Below, in pieces: positions 53,992 through 62,551 of a DNA stretch of 64,000 nt; the stretch's first letter is position 1; every line of letters starts with the position of its first letter. The stretch lies in contig CABYCU010000001.1 of the NCBI GenBank assembly GCA_902517565.1, positions 265,933 through 329,932 of the forward strand. Direction: 5' to 3'. Under the pieces are notes generated by a model. That model was not told the DNA's origin, did not search any database, and was given only the letters and a program-made list of their open reading frames with translations. Source of the DNA: an uncultured SAR86 cluster bacterium (GTDB lineage Bacteria > Pseudomonadota > Gammaproteobacteria > Magnimaribacterales > Magnimaribacteraceae). The translations under genes and the position numbers were made by a program.

Positions 53992-54662
53992 TTTCTTTTG
54001 CCAAATATGCCCGTCCCAACTCTGATCATTGTAGCGCCTTCTTGAATGGCTGCAGCATAATCTGTGGTCATTCCCATGGATAACGTATCAAATTCAAATC
54101 CTTTTTCTATCAAGGTCGCATTTATAAGGCTTACTTTTCTGAAAACTTTTATCTGTTCCTCTTCTGTTTCTCTTGGCTTAGGGATGACCATTAAACCCCT
54201 GATTTTAATTTTTTTTAACTCGAGAGTTTGTTCAATAAGGTTTTCAAGACTCTCTTCATATAAGCCTGATTTAGTTTTTTCGGAGTCAATATTTAGTTGA
54301 ATACAAACATTGAGCGGCCCCTTTAACTCTGGCCTACAATCATTAAGTTTTCTAGCTACTTTTATATTATCTACTGTATGAACCCAATCAAAAATCTCAG
54401 AGATTCTTTTGGCTTTTCTGGACTGTAAGGAGCCTATGAAATGCCAAGTGATTCTTTCGTCTAAAATTTGTATTTTTTCTTCCGCTTCTTGAAGATAATT
54501 TTCTCCAAAATGATTTAGTCCCGCTAGATGTGCTTCTTGAATTTTCTCAACAGATTGAGATTTGCTTGCACCAATTAAGGTAACATTTTTCGGATCTATA
54601 CCCGAAAGCTCACAATTTTTTACTATGTCTAAATTTATTTGATCAATATTTTGTGAAATCAC
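53988..54662 (-). CDS. yggS: PLP homeostasis protein YggS
   Basis: 224 residues from a GTG at 54662. An ATG at 54686 is in frame but lies inside the last codons of argS and adds eight residues without family similarity, so GTG is preferred. The alanine-racemase-like barrel carries LIGASKSQSVEKI (PLP Lys), HFGENYLQEAEEKI, WHFIGSLQSRK and the phosphate-binding SMGMTTDYAAAI. It holds pyridoxal phosphate in reserve. It starts 4 nt after argS ends. Confidence 0.9.
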   Translation of the reverse strand: MISQNIDQINLDIVKNCELSGIDPKNVTLIGASKSQSVEKIQEAHLAGLNHFGENYLQEAEEKIQILDERITWHFIGSLQSRKAKRISEIFDWVHTVDNIKVARKLNDCRPELKGPLNVCIQLNIDSEKTKSGLYEESLENLIEQTLELKKIKIRGLMVIPKPRETEEEQIKVFRKVSLINATLIEKGFEFDTLSMGMTTDYAAAIQEGATMIRVGTGIFGKRK

Positions 54663-54666
54663 TACC

Positions 54667-56412
54667 TTACATCTCTTGAGGAGCATTAATTCCTAATATT
54701 GATAGACCATTATGAATAACTTGCTTAACACCGCTTAATAAAAAAAGTCTTGAGTTCATTAGCATCTCATCTTCAACAAGAAATTTCTCACTGTTGTAAT
54801 AACTATGAAAACTACTAGCTAAATCTTTAAGGTAATAGCATATCAAATGAGGTTCGCTTGAAAGCGCTGCTTTTTCTATTAGAGTAGGGTACTGCTGCAA
54901 CATTTTTTGTATTTCTACTTCTCTATCAGAATCTAGTAAGGCTAGATCAGAATTATCAAGTTCACTATCTTTTGCTTTTGATTTACGTAAGACGCTGCAA
55001 ATTCGTGCGTGCGCGTATTGTATGTAGTAGAGCGGATTATCTTTAGATTGCTCTTTAGCAAGATCCAAATCAAAATCAAGATGTTGGTCAGCTTTTCTGT
55101 TTATGTAAAAAAATCTAGCGGCTTCTGTTGATACCTCTTCTATTAATTCTTTTAAGGTTATAAATTCTCCACTTCTTGTGGACATGGTTATTTTTTTCCC
55201 TTCTCTTATCAGGTTTGCAAACTGGATAAATACAACTTCAAGTTTATCTTTGTCTCGGTTGTTGGCCTCCATAGCAGCTTTTACTCTCGGTATGTATCCA
55301 TGATGATCTGATCCCCATATATTTATGACCCTATCATAGCCTCTATCATATTTATCTAAATGATAAGCTACGTCTGATGCGAAGTAAGTGTAATCACCAT
55401 TCCCTCTTTTTAAAACTCTGTCTTTATCATCTCCAAAGTCTGATGATTTGAACCATATAGCATTATCTTTCTCATACACAAAACCATTAGATTTTAGGCC
55501 TTGTATGGCTTTTTCAACTCTACTCTCAGTCTCCTTATCATTTTGGTATAGAGATGACTCAGAGAACCATTTATTATGATTAACTCCAAAGTCTAATAAG
55601 TCTCTTTTGATTAAATCTATAATTTCTTCAAGGGCAAAATCTCTTAAAAAATTAAAGTCTTTAGAAAGTTGAGATTTAAAGATTTCAATCACATGATCAG
55701 TAAATACTTCATCTTCTTCTTGATCTGAATTTATAAGTTTAGAAATATTTTTATTAGCAATATAAAACTCATCTGATTTAATTTTTTTTAATTTTTTAGC
55801 TATATCAATTAGATACTCTCCTTGATAGCCATTTTTTAACATTTTCACCTGACTATCAAAGAGCTGTGCATATCTTATCCATAGGCTGACTGACAAAATA
55901 TTCATTTGTCTCCCAAAGTCATTAACATAGTATTCCTCATCAACTTCGAAACCAGCTTCTTTTAATAATTTAGATAAAACAGAGCCAAAGACCGCACCTC
56001 TACCATGACCAATATGCAAGGGCCCGGTTGGATTGCTTGACACATATTCAATCAGTACCTTTTTGTTTATTGGTTGAACTTTTCCGTAATTCTTTTTTTC
56101 AGAGGAAATCTTCTTAAGTACTTCTCCATGGGAGCTTTTCGATAGGAAAAAATTGATGAATCCAGGTCCGGCAACTTCTACTTTTATAATATTTGCATCT
56201 AGACTAAATTGTTCAATAATTTCATTGGCTATCTCTTTAGGATTCTTTTTAAGCGGTTTGCTTAATACAAGAGCTATATTTGAAGCCAGATCACCATGCT
56301 CTTTGTCTTTATTATCTTGAATGTGAACGACATATAGATCAGTATTTAGCTCAGGATTGTCATACAGACCACTTATAATATCTTGAAGGCTTTTCTGAAT
56401 TTCTTCTTTCAT
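54667..56412 (-). CDS. argS: Arginyl-tRNA synthetase
   Basis: 581 residues, near family length. The class I HIGH site is GPLHIGHGRGAVFGSVL, and the KMSK equivalent reads KITMSTRSGEF. The N-terminal Add-1 domain and the C-terminal anticodon-binding DALR helix bundle (YYLKDLASSFHSYYN) are present. It is between efp and yggS in a minus-strand housekeeping run. Confidence 0.96.
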   Translation of the reverse strand: MKEEIQKSLQDIISGLYDNPELNTDLYVVHIQDNKDKEHGDLASNIALVLSKPLKKNPKEIANEIIEQFSLDANIIKVEVAGPGFINFFLSKSSHGEVLKKISSEKKNYGKVQPINKKVLIEYVSSNPTGPLHIGHGRGAVFGSVLSKLLKEAGFEVDEEYYVNDFGRQMNILSVSLWIRYAQLFDSQVKMLKNGYQGEYLIDIAKKLKKIKSDEFYIANKNISKLINSDQEEDEVFTDHVIEIFKSQLSKDFNFLRDFALEEIIDLIKRDLLDFGVNHNKWFSESSLYQNDKETESRVEKAIQGLKSNGFVYEKDNAIWFKSSDFGDDKDRVLKRGNGDYTYFASDVAYHLDKYDRGYDRVINIWGSDHHGYIPRVKAAMEANNRDKDKLEVVFIQFANLIREGKKITMSTRSGEFITLKELIEEVSTEAARFFYINRKADQHLDFDLDLAKEQSKDNPLYYIQYAHARICSVLRKSKAKDSELDNSDLALLDSDREVEIQKMLQQYPTLIEKAALSSEPHLICYYLKDLASSFHSYYNSEKFLVEDEMLMNSRLFLLSGVKQVIHNGLSILGINAPQEM

Positions 56413-56420
56413 TGGATAGA

Positions 56421-56984
56421 TTATTTCCGACCCTGGTATTCGCCATTTCTAGTATCTATTGTCACGACTTCTCCCTCGGAAATAAAAAGTGGCACCTTTA
56501 TTACAGTCCCGGTAGATAAGGTGGCTGGCTTTGATCCACCCGTTGCGGTATCTCCCTTAACGCCTGGATCGGTTTGAGTAACCTCAAGATCAACAAAAGT
56601 GGGAGCAAAGACAGAAATTGGTTTTTCATCCCACAGGAGCACTTTACAAACGTCTTCCTCGGTAACCCATTTTTCTAGTTCGCCTAACATGCCCATATTT
56701 ACCGAAACTTGTTCATAGGTGTCTGGATGCATAAAGAACCAAGCATTACCATCGCTGTATAGAAACTGCATATCAAGTTCTTCAACATCTGCGGCTTGCA
56801 AAGACTCTCCTACCTTGCAGGTTTTCTCCCCAACTCTACCTGTAAGATAGTTTCTGAACTTAATCTTACTAAATGCCTGACCCTTACCAGGTTTGTTAAA
56901 TTCTTCTTCAATAATTACGCATGGATCATTATCTATAATAATTTTTAAGCCGACCTTAAAGTCACTAGTTGAATAATTTACCAA
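56421..56984 (-). CDS. efp: Elongation factor P
   Basis: 187 residues, normal length. The loop NKPGKGQAF carries K34, the position beta-lysylated by EpmA/EpmB in gammaproteobacteria. The C-terminus has TDPGVKGDTATGGSKPATLSTG. EF-P relieves ribosome stalling at polyproline. It lies 8 nt before argS. The epm genes are not in the window. Confidence 0.95.
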   Translation of the reverse strand: MVNYSTSDFKVGLKIIIDNDPCVIIEEEFNKPGKGQAFSKIKFRNYLTGRVGEKTCKVGESLQAADVEELDMQFLYSDGNAWFFMHPDTYEQVSVNMGMLGELEKWVTEEDVCKVLLWDEKPISVFAPTFVDLEVTQTDPGVKGDTATGGSKPATLSTGTVIKVPLFISEGEVVTIDTRNGEYQGRK

Positions 56985-56996
56985 GTTTTTTCCTAT

Positions 56997-57824
56997 TTAA
57001 TTTTTGAATGAAACTAATTTATCACCAAATTTTACTAGCTTATTTTCTTTCAAGGAATCTAAATCTATATTGCTGTAATTTTCTAAGATCAGAATTACGG
57101 TTGATCCCATCCTAAAATATGCAATTTCATCTCCTTTTTTAATTTTGCAGTTTTTATCTGGACCGGCGTTCCATTCATCTATTAATGACTTTCTATTTTG
57201 TGCGCTTTCATTGGTCCAAAAGGGAACTATGCTTCCTACAACACTAGCCCCAACAGAAACTAGAGCATATCTAAAATTTTCTGATTTTATGCTAAGAACT
57301 GACCTTTCATTTTTTATATAGAGATCTGGTATAGATTTTTGAGCTGTTTTGTTGACGCTAAATAGTGAAGTACCTAAATGCTTAGAATTTACTATTTCAC
57401 CGCCAAAAGGACAGTGAATTCTGTGGTAATCAGTGGGGGCAAGATAAATGGTCACGAAAAAACCCCTATTAAAAATTTCTTCGTTCTCCTCACCGACTAG
57501 ATCTATGAGGGGATATTTATATTTCTTAGCTTGTATTAGTTGAGCACCTTCAAGGGGCCCGTAATCTACAATTTCTCCGTCTACTGGTGAAATAACAACA
57601 TTATCAGCATGGTCAATTACTCTAGATCCTTCTTTTAGTTTCCTGGTAAAAAAATCATTGTAAGAATTATAGTGATTTATATCCTCAGAAATAGCTTCTT
57701 CAAGATTCGGCTTATAAAATCCTAGGAAACTCTTTATCAGAAGATTTTTGATAAAATATACCCTGCTATTGGCTAATAAGCCCAATAGGAATGTCAGCAA
57801 CATATGTGGAATGATTCTCTGCAC
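56997..57824 (-). CDS. psd: Phosphatidylserine decarboxylase proenzyme
   Basis: 275 residues. VISPVDGEIVDYGP, YLAPTDYHRIHCPFGG and the self-cleavage site MGST (cleavage between G240 and S241, generating the pyruvoyl group) identify Psd; the usual LGST is MGST here. It makes phosphatidylethanolamine at the inner membrane. It is 3 nt after the DUF1295 gene and 12 nt before efp. Confidence 0.94.
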   Translation of the reverse strand: MQRIIPHMLLTFLLGLLANSRVYFIKNLLIKSFLGFYKPNLEEAISEDINHYNSYNDFFTRKLKEGSRVIDHADNVVISPVDGEIVDYGPLEGAQLIQAKKYKYPLIDLVGEENEEIFNRGFFVTIYLAPTDYHRIHCPFGGEIVNSKHLGTSLFSVNKTAQKSIPDLYIKNERSVLSIKSENFRYALVSVGASVVGSIVPFWTNESAQNRKSLIDEWNAGPDKNCKIKKGDEIAYFRMGSTVILILENYSNIDLDSLKENKLVKFGDKLVSFKN

Positions 57825-57827
57825 TTT

Positions 57828-58604
57828 CTATTTGAACTTTAAGTTAAAGAGCCTTGGGACTGTTTCCTTATAATCTGCATAATCTTGGTATTTTAGTATC
57901 AGTTTCTTTTCTGTTGAAGGTATTAATGTTTTAAATATCAAATAAGTAACTAGGAAAAGACCAATAAGGGACCAATGAGAGCCTACTGCACTTAATGCTA
58001 GGATTTGAATACCTAGAAAGAATAAATAAATACCAACTAGATTGGGATGTCTAGTATAGGACCATAACCCTGTCTTAATTATTTTTGATTTATTATTGGA
58101 AAATAATTTAATCTCTCTTTCACTGATAAGTTCAAAGCAACTCCCAATTATGCATATTGTTAGTCCTAGAAGATCCAGTAAGTTTAAAGATGAATATCCT
58201 GATAGATAATTGAGAGAAAAGAGAGCGCTAAAACATAATGATTGAAAAAGCGATAATTTAAAAACAGAATAAATAATCTTTGAGTAGTTTTTATCAGAGA
58301 TAGATTCTCTTATATCGTCTAAAAAGTTAGCCATTAGCGTAACTTTTAAAGATTTATATGACACAAATGATTTTAAGCACCATGCACTGACTAGAATATT
58401 GGCGATTAACTGTCTGTAAGATATGTCTGCAATTTCTAGTACATCCTGCAATAAAAGACTTAATGGTATTGATAATAAAATTGGAAGAAATAAATATACT
58501 AACAAGATCCTAGGACTTTTTTTCTTAATACTCCTTAGAATTATTGTAAAAAGTAAGGAAGAATTAAATCCGTATATAATTATTAAGAATTCAAAATTTG
58601 ACAT
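57828..58604 (-). CDS. DUF1295 / steroid-reductase-like membrane protein
   Basis: 258 residues with about six helices. The C-terminal half has the ICMT/DUF1295 signature TGLWSYTRHPNLVGIYLFFLGI and a following STEKKLILKYQDYADYKETV. Related proteins are NAD(P)H-dependent reductases or methyltransferases acting on lipids. The link to psd downstream suggests a lipid role but nothing more definite. Start codon ATG at the right end of the gene; the following spacer is 171 nt. Confidence 0.82.
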   Translation of the reverse strand: MSNFEFLIIIYGFNSSLLFTIILRSIKKKSPRILLVYLFLPILLSIPLSLLLQDVLEIADISYRQLIANILVSAWCLKSFVSYKSLKVTLMANFLDDIRESISDKNYSKIIYSVFKLSLFQSLCFSALFSLNYLSGYSSLNLLDLLGLTICIIGSCFELISEREIKLFSNNKSKIIKTGLWSYTRHPNLVGIYLFFLGIQILALSAVGSHWSLIGLFLVTYLIFKTLIPSTEKKLILKYQDYADYKETVPRLFNLKFK

Positions 58605-58775
58605 ATCAATTTATTTTACACTTCTTAGTTTTTTTAGCGTTGCATTGAGACTTATTTGTCTCTATAGTTTAACGGTTCGTGATGGGGAAGTTGAAATAAT
58701 ATGGTTGCAAACTACATAAGTTTCATCTACTTTGCGAAGGTATTAATTAAGAATTTTAGAAACTAGGAGATAGCT
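58605..58775. other. Longest gene-free spacer, with inverted repeat
   Basis: This 171-nt gap between divergent transcription units holds an 8-bp inverted repeat ATTGAGAC / GTCTCTAT (58644-58665, one mismatch, 6-nt loop) that could be an operator. AGGAGA precedes the DUF3450 start. No tRNA-like or riboswitch-like structure was seen. Confidence 0.4.
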
Positions 58776-59540
58776 ATGACGCATCTTTTTAAATTTGTTT
58801 TCATGCTTGCTGGACTATCTATATCCAGTCTTATGTTTAGTGATCAAATCCAACCCTTGTTAGATGTTGGACAGGCTAGACAGGCTGCAGAAAAAACATC
58901 TCAATCCAAGATCGATGAAATGGAAGAACAAACTTCCGTAATTGTCAGCGAATTTAAAACTGTAAGTAAACAGATTGAAGGTTTAAGAGTTTATAACGCT
59001 CAAATGCGTCAACAAATACAGCGCCAAGAGGAACGTTTAAAGGAAATTGATAAAACGCTTAAAGAGGCACAGATTATGCAGAGGCAGATTCCGCCATTCA
59101 CAAGAAGAATGCTTGCCGGAATAGAAACCTCCATCGAGCTTGATTTGCCGTTTAATCAATCAGAAAGAAGGGAACGTATAGCCTTTGCTAAGGCTGCTCT
59201 AGATAACCCAACGGTTTCTCCTGCTGAAGGTTTAAGGCAAGTACTCGAAACTTTTAATGTCGAAGCGGAATACGGTAGGAAGATAGATGCTTACAAAGAC
59301 AGTATTGTGATAGACGGAGAACTAAGAGAAGGTAATATTCTTCGTGTAGGAAGATTGGCTATGGTTTTCCAAACAGCAGACGAAGCTCAAACACATGCCT
59401 GGAATAATGTAGCTCGGGCTTGGGAAGAGTTAGATAATAGTTATCGTAACCCAACCAGAAGAGGATTAAGAATAGCTAATAAACTGGCCACAGTTGATCT
59501 TATGGAACTACCTTTACCTGCAGCTACGGAGGCAAACTAA
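58776..59540 (+). CDS. DUF3450 periplasmic protein of the TonB cluster
   Basis: 254 residues. A signal peptide (to about residue 22) is followed by a long coiled coil (about 35-110) and a compact domain with DGELREGNILRVGRLAMVFQT. DUF3450 genes often head ttpC-exbB-exbD-tonB operons of marine gammaproteobacteria. It may brace the energising complex to the periplasm. It ends 1 nt before the next gene. Confidence 0.85.
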   Translation: MTHLFKFVFMLAGLSISSLMFSDQIQPLLDVGQARQAAEKTSQSKIDEMEEQTSVIVSEFKTVSKQIEGLRVYNAQMRQQIQRQEERLKEIDKTLKEAQIMQRQIPPFTRRMLAGIETSIELDLPFNQSERRERIAFAKAALDNPTVSPAEGLRQVLETFNVEAEYGRKIDAYKDSIVIDGELREGNILRVGRLAMVFQTADEAQTHAWNNVARAWEELDNSYRNPTRRGLRIANKLATVDLMELPLPAATEAN

Positions 59541-59541
59541 A

Positions 59542-60936
59542 ATGAAAAAATTTAAACTTTTTATATTTATTCTATCCTTTGGATTGATTTCTTCTATTGC
59601 GTTTGCTGAAGACGAGGCAGAAGAGGAGGCAGTGCAGCCTTCTAATCCGCAAGAGCTCCTAGAAATTGTTAAACAAGGTCAATTTGCTGACACTAGGCAA
59701 CAGAGAGCACGAGAAACGCAATTTAGGAATGAAAAAAATAAACAAGCGAAGCTTTTATCTGATGCTAAAGCTGAAAGAGCTAGACTTGAAAAAGAAGCAG
59801 CAAGACTAGAACAAAAATTCGAAGCCAATGAGGCTCTTCTTGTTGTTGCTGAGGAGCAACTTAGAGAAAGACTAGGATCCTTAAATGAGATATTTGGACA
59901 TTTAGCAGGAAACACTACTGAAGCCCGTAATATTATGGAGCAGTCAATCACTGCCGCTCAATTTGGTAAGGACAGAGAAGATTTCATGACGGCTTTAGGT
60001 TCTAAAATGAATGAAGGAATAAAACTTGCCTCAATAGGCGAGCTAGAGACTCTCTGGTATGAGCTGCAAAGAGAAATCAATGCATCAGGAGAAGTTGTAA
60101 GATTCAATACTGAAGTTATAACAACAGATGGAAATGTAGAGAATAGGGATGTAGTTAGAGTTGGTAACTTTAATGTCGTATCTGATGGGCAGTATCTAAC
60201 TTACTCACCTTCACGAGGAACATATTCTGAATTACCATCACAACCAGCAGGAAGATACACTTCTCAGACTTCAGATATCTTGGATGGAGATACTTTCCCA
60301 GTTCAGTTCGCTGTAGATCCAACCGGCCCTCAAGGTGGATCTCTACTGGCAAGTTTAATATCTATGCCAAGTACATGGGGAAAGATGCAAGAAGGTGGGC
60401 CAGTCGGTTATATGCTTATGGCAATTGGACTACTTGCAACTCTCTTATTTATATGGAGATTCTACGAACTTTGGGGAATACGAGGCGGTGTAATAGCCCA
60501 AGCAGGATCATCTTCACTTAGTAATAACAATGCTTTGGGAAGAATCCTAAAAATTGCTGAAGATGACAAAGAAGCAGACACAGAGACACTAGAACTTAAG
60601 ATGGCTGAGCAAATCTTGAAAGAAAGACCAACTGTTGAAGGCTTAAACTGGGTTCTTAAGATTGTCTCAGTAGTCGCACCCCTAATGGGTCTATTCGGAA
60701 CTATCATTGGAATGATCGAAACTTTCACAATGATAACTCTATTTGGTACAGGTGATCCTAAAACAATGGCAAGTGGTATATCTACAGCCCTAGTGACAAC
60801 CTGGTTAGGCTTGATGGTGGCAATTCCAACCACATTTATGTACGCAACTGTCAATAACATATCCAGAGGAATATTAGGAACCATTGAGGAATCTAGTACC
60901 GGTATGGCAGCAAAACGCTCTGAAGGATCTAATTAA
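59542..60936 (+). CDS. ttpC: TtpC-like MotA/TolQ/ExbB family protein
   Basis: 464 residues from the ATG at 59542; an in-frame extension back to 59494 lies within the preceding gene and was dropped. A signal peptide (1-22), a coiled coil (about 50-110) and a periplasmic domain (about 130-250) precede three helices (287-306, 372-393, 415-436) with ExbB signature LMGLFGTIIGMIETF. This architecture matches TtpC of the Vibrio TonB2 system. The periplasmic stretch DGNVENRDVVRVGNFNVV resembles that of the DUF3450 protein upstream. Confidence 0.88.
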   Translation: MKKFKLFIFILSFGLISSIAFAEDEAEEEAVQPSNPQELLEIVKQGQFADTRQQRARETQFRNEKNKQAKLLSDAKAERARLEKEAARLEQKFEANEALLVVAEEQLRERLGSLNEIFGHLAGNTTEARNIMEQSITAAQFGKDREDFMTALGSKMNEGIKLASIGELETLWYELQREINASGEVVRFNTEVITTDGNVENRDVVRVGNFNVVSDGQYLTYSPSRGTYSELPSQPAGRYTSQTSDILDGDTFPVQFAVDPTGPQGGSLLASLISMPSTWGKMQEGGPVGYMLMAIGLLATLLFIWRFYELWGIRGGVIAQAGSSSLSNNNALGRILKIAEDDKEADTETLELKMAEQILKERPTVEGLNWVLKIVSVVAPLMGLFGTIIGMIETFTMITLFGTGDPKTMASGISTALVTTWLGLMVAIPTTFMYATVNNISRGILGTIEESSTGMAAKRSEGSN

Positions 60937-60952
60937 TTAGCTAAAAACAAAT

Positions 60953-61477
60953 ATGCAATTTTTTTACAACTTCTCAGACGCACTATTTGCTTTCATGCAA
61001 AGAGGAGGAGATGTTCTTTATTTAATAGGACTACTTGCTTTTGTTATGTGGTTCTTAATTTTTGAGAGAATGTGGTTTTACTTCATTACGCATCACAATT
61101 ACTTACAGAATTCAGTAACTGAGTGGGATACCAGACAAGACAAAAGTACCTGGAACTCTAAAGCCATTAGAGACATGCTTATATCTGAAAATGAAATAAG
61201 GATTGATCAGAATCTTGGCTTAATCAAGATGTGTGTGGGCATTGCTCCATTATTTGGATTATTTGGAACAATAACTGGCATGATAGAAGTATTTCACCTT
61301 TTGGCTGTAACAGGAGGAGGAGATGCTAAGGCTATGGCTGGTGGAGTTTCTAGATCAACAATTCCTGCCATGGCGGGTCTAGCTGTAGCATTGACCGGAA
61401 CACTCGCAAATCAATTTTTAGTTAACAGAGCTCAAAAAGAGAAAGATTTACTGGTCGATAGGCTAGTTGCAGAATAG
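60953..61477 (+). CDS. exbB: ExbB-type proton channel subunit
   Basis: 174 residues with three helices; CVGIAPLFGLFGTITGMIEVFHLLA and AMAGLAVALTGTLANQF are the MotA/TolQ/ExbB core. With ExbD it uses the proton gradient to drive TonB. It is short, lacking the large periplasmic region of the upstream paralogue. Confidence 0.93.
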   Translation: MQFFYNFSDALFAFMQRGGDVLYLIGLLAFVMWFLIFERMWFYFITHHNYLQNSVTEWDTRQDKSTWNSKAIRDMLISENEIRIDQNLGLIKMCVGIAPLFGLFGTITGMIEVFHLLAVTGGGDAKAMAGGVSRSTIPAMAGLAVALTGTLANQFLVNRAQKEKDLLVDRLVAE

Positions 61478-61487
61478 GAAATTTATT

Positions 61488-61898
61488 ATGAGAAGATCAC
61501 CCATAAGCAGCGCTGTAGCAGAAGAAGAGGATATAAATCTAACTCCTATGTTGGATGTAGTATTTATTCTCTTAATCTTCTTTATAGTAACTGCAAATTT
61601 TATAAAAGAACCAGGTCTTGAAGTTAATAGACCTGATGCTGAAACCTCAAATATTCAAGAAAATGCAGCTATATTAATTGCAATTGGTGCAACTAACGAT
61701 ATTTGGATAGACGGAAGGCGAGTTGATGTCAGACAAGTAAAGGCTAATATAACTAAGCTTCTAGCTGACAACCCTCAAGGATCTGTTGTTATACAGGCTG
61801 ATGAGAAAGCTCAAGCCGACGCTATAATACAAGTTATGGATCAATCTAGAGAAGCTGGAGTATATGCAATTTCTTTAGCATCCGAACCTAAGTTTTAA
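61488..61898 (+). CDS. exbD: ExbD-type biopolymer transport protein
   Basis: 136 residues from the ATG at 61488, preceded by AGGAAA. One N-terminal helix carries LTPMLDVVFILLIFFIV with the conserved proton-carrying Asp, followed by a periplasmic domain. An upstream TTG within exbB was rejected. Confidence 0.93.
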   Translation: MRRSPISSAVAEEEDINLTPMLDVVFILLIFFIVTANFIKEPGLEVNRPDAETSNIQENAAILIAIGATNDIWIDGRRVDVRQVKANITKLLADNPQGSVVIQADEKAQADAIIQVMDQSREAGVYAISLASEPKF

Positions 61899-61903
61899 TT
61901 TCT

Positions 61904-62545
61904 ATGGGATTTTTTGCTGAACAAAATCTCAAGATGTTAGGGGCAACCCTGACCTCTTCATTATTCCTTACAGTTGCAATTTTCTATGCAATGCAGTGGT
62001 TGATTGATGTTGGAGATGTCGAGCTTAACGATAAGTCCATAAAGATAGCTGATGTAATAATGCCCGAGAGGGAGCTTGAATTAATGATGGACATGGAGAG
62101 ACCACAAGAAGAAGAGCCTCCTCCTGAAACTACGCCACCAGAATTTGATATGACACCACCAGCTGATTTAGACACTTCAGCAGCTAGGCCGAATCTGAGC
62201 TTCAAAGGCAAGAAAGCAGGTGTTTTTGCTGATGGTTCTTACGTACCAATTTTCCAAGTTCCTCCAGTATATCCTAGAAGGGCTCTAGAACGAGGCATAG
62301 AGGGATGTGTAATGCTCAAGTTCACCGTCACTAAAGTTGGATCTACAAAAGAACCTGAAGTTGAATGGTCTATTCCGCCAGGTATATTCGATAGAGCCGC
62401 TATGAGATCTGCTTTAAAATATAAATATAAGCCTCAAATAAGAGATGGGGAGGCAATTGAAGTTCCGAATGTAAGAACAATAATTGTATTTAAAATAGAG
62501 GATCCAAATAAACCTGCAGATTATACTCCTGAAGGATGTGCATAA
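61904..62545 (+). CDS. tonB: TonB-family energy transducer
   Basis: 213 residues. One N-terminal helix (about 10-32), a Pro/Glu-rich spanner (RPQEEEPPPETTPPEFDMTPP region) and a C-terminal TonB domain (PPVYPRRALERGIEGCVMLKFTV) are visible. It has a Cys in the domain and one at the last-but-one residue (EGCA). It contacts outer-membrane receptors. The spanner is short, as in TonB2-type proteins. Confidence 0.93.
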   Translation: MGFFAEQNLKMLGATLTSSLFLTVAIFYAMQWLIDVGDVELNDKSIKIADVIMPERELELMMDMERPQEEEPPPETTPPEFDMTPPADLDTSAARPNLSFKGKKAGVFADGSYVPIFQVPPVYPRRALERGIEGCVMLKFTVTKVGSTKEPEVEWSIPPGIFDRAAMRSALKYKYKPQIRDGEAIEVPNVRTIIVFKIEDPNKPADYTPEGCA

Positions 62546-62551
62546 AGAGTT

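Noticed and set aside
54663..54686. ATG start of yggS inside argS
   Set aside because: The extra eight residues are argS codons in another frame; the GTG at 54662 fits the family start better, though this is not proven.
59494..59541. Extension of the TtpC-like frame into the DUF3450 gene
   Set aside because: The ATG at 59542 begins a clean signal peptide; the extension has none.
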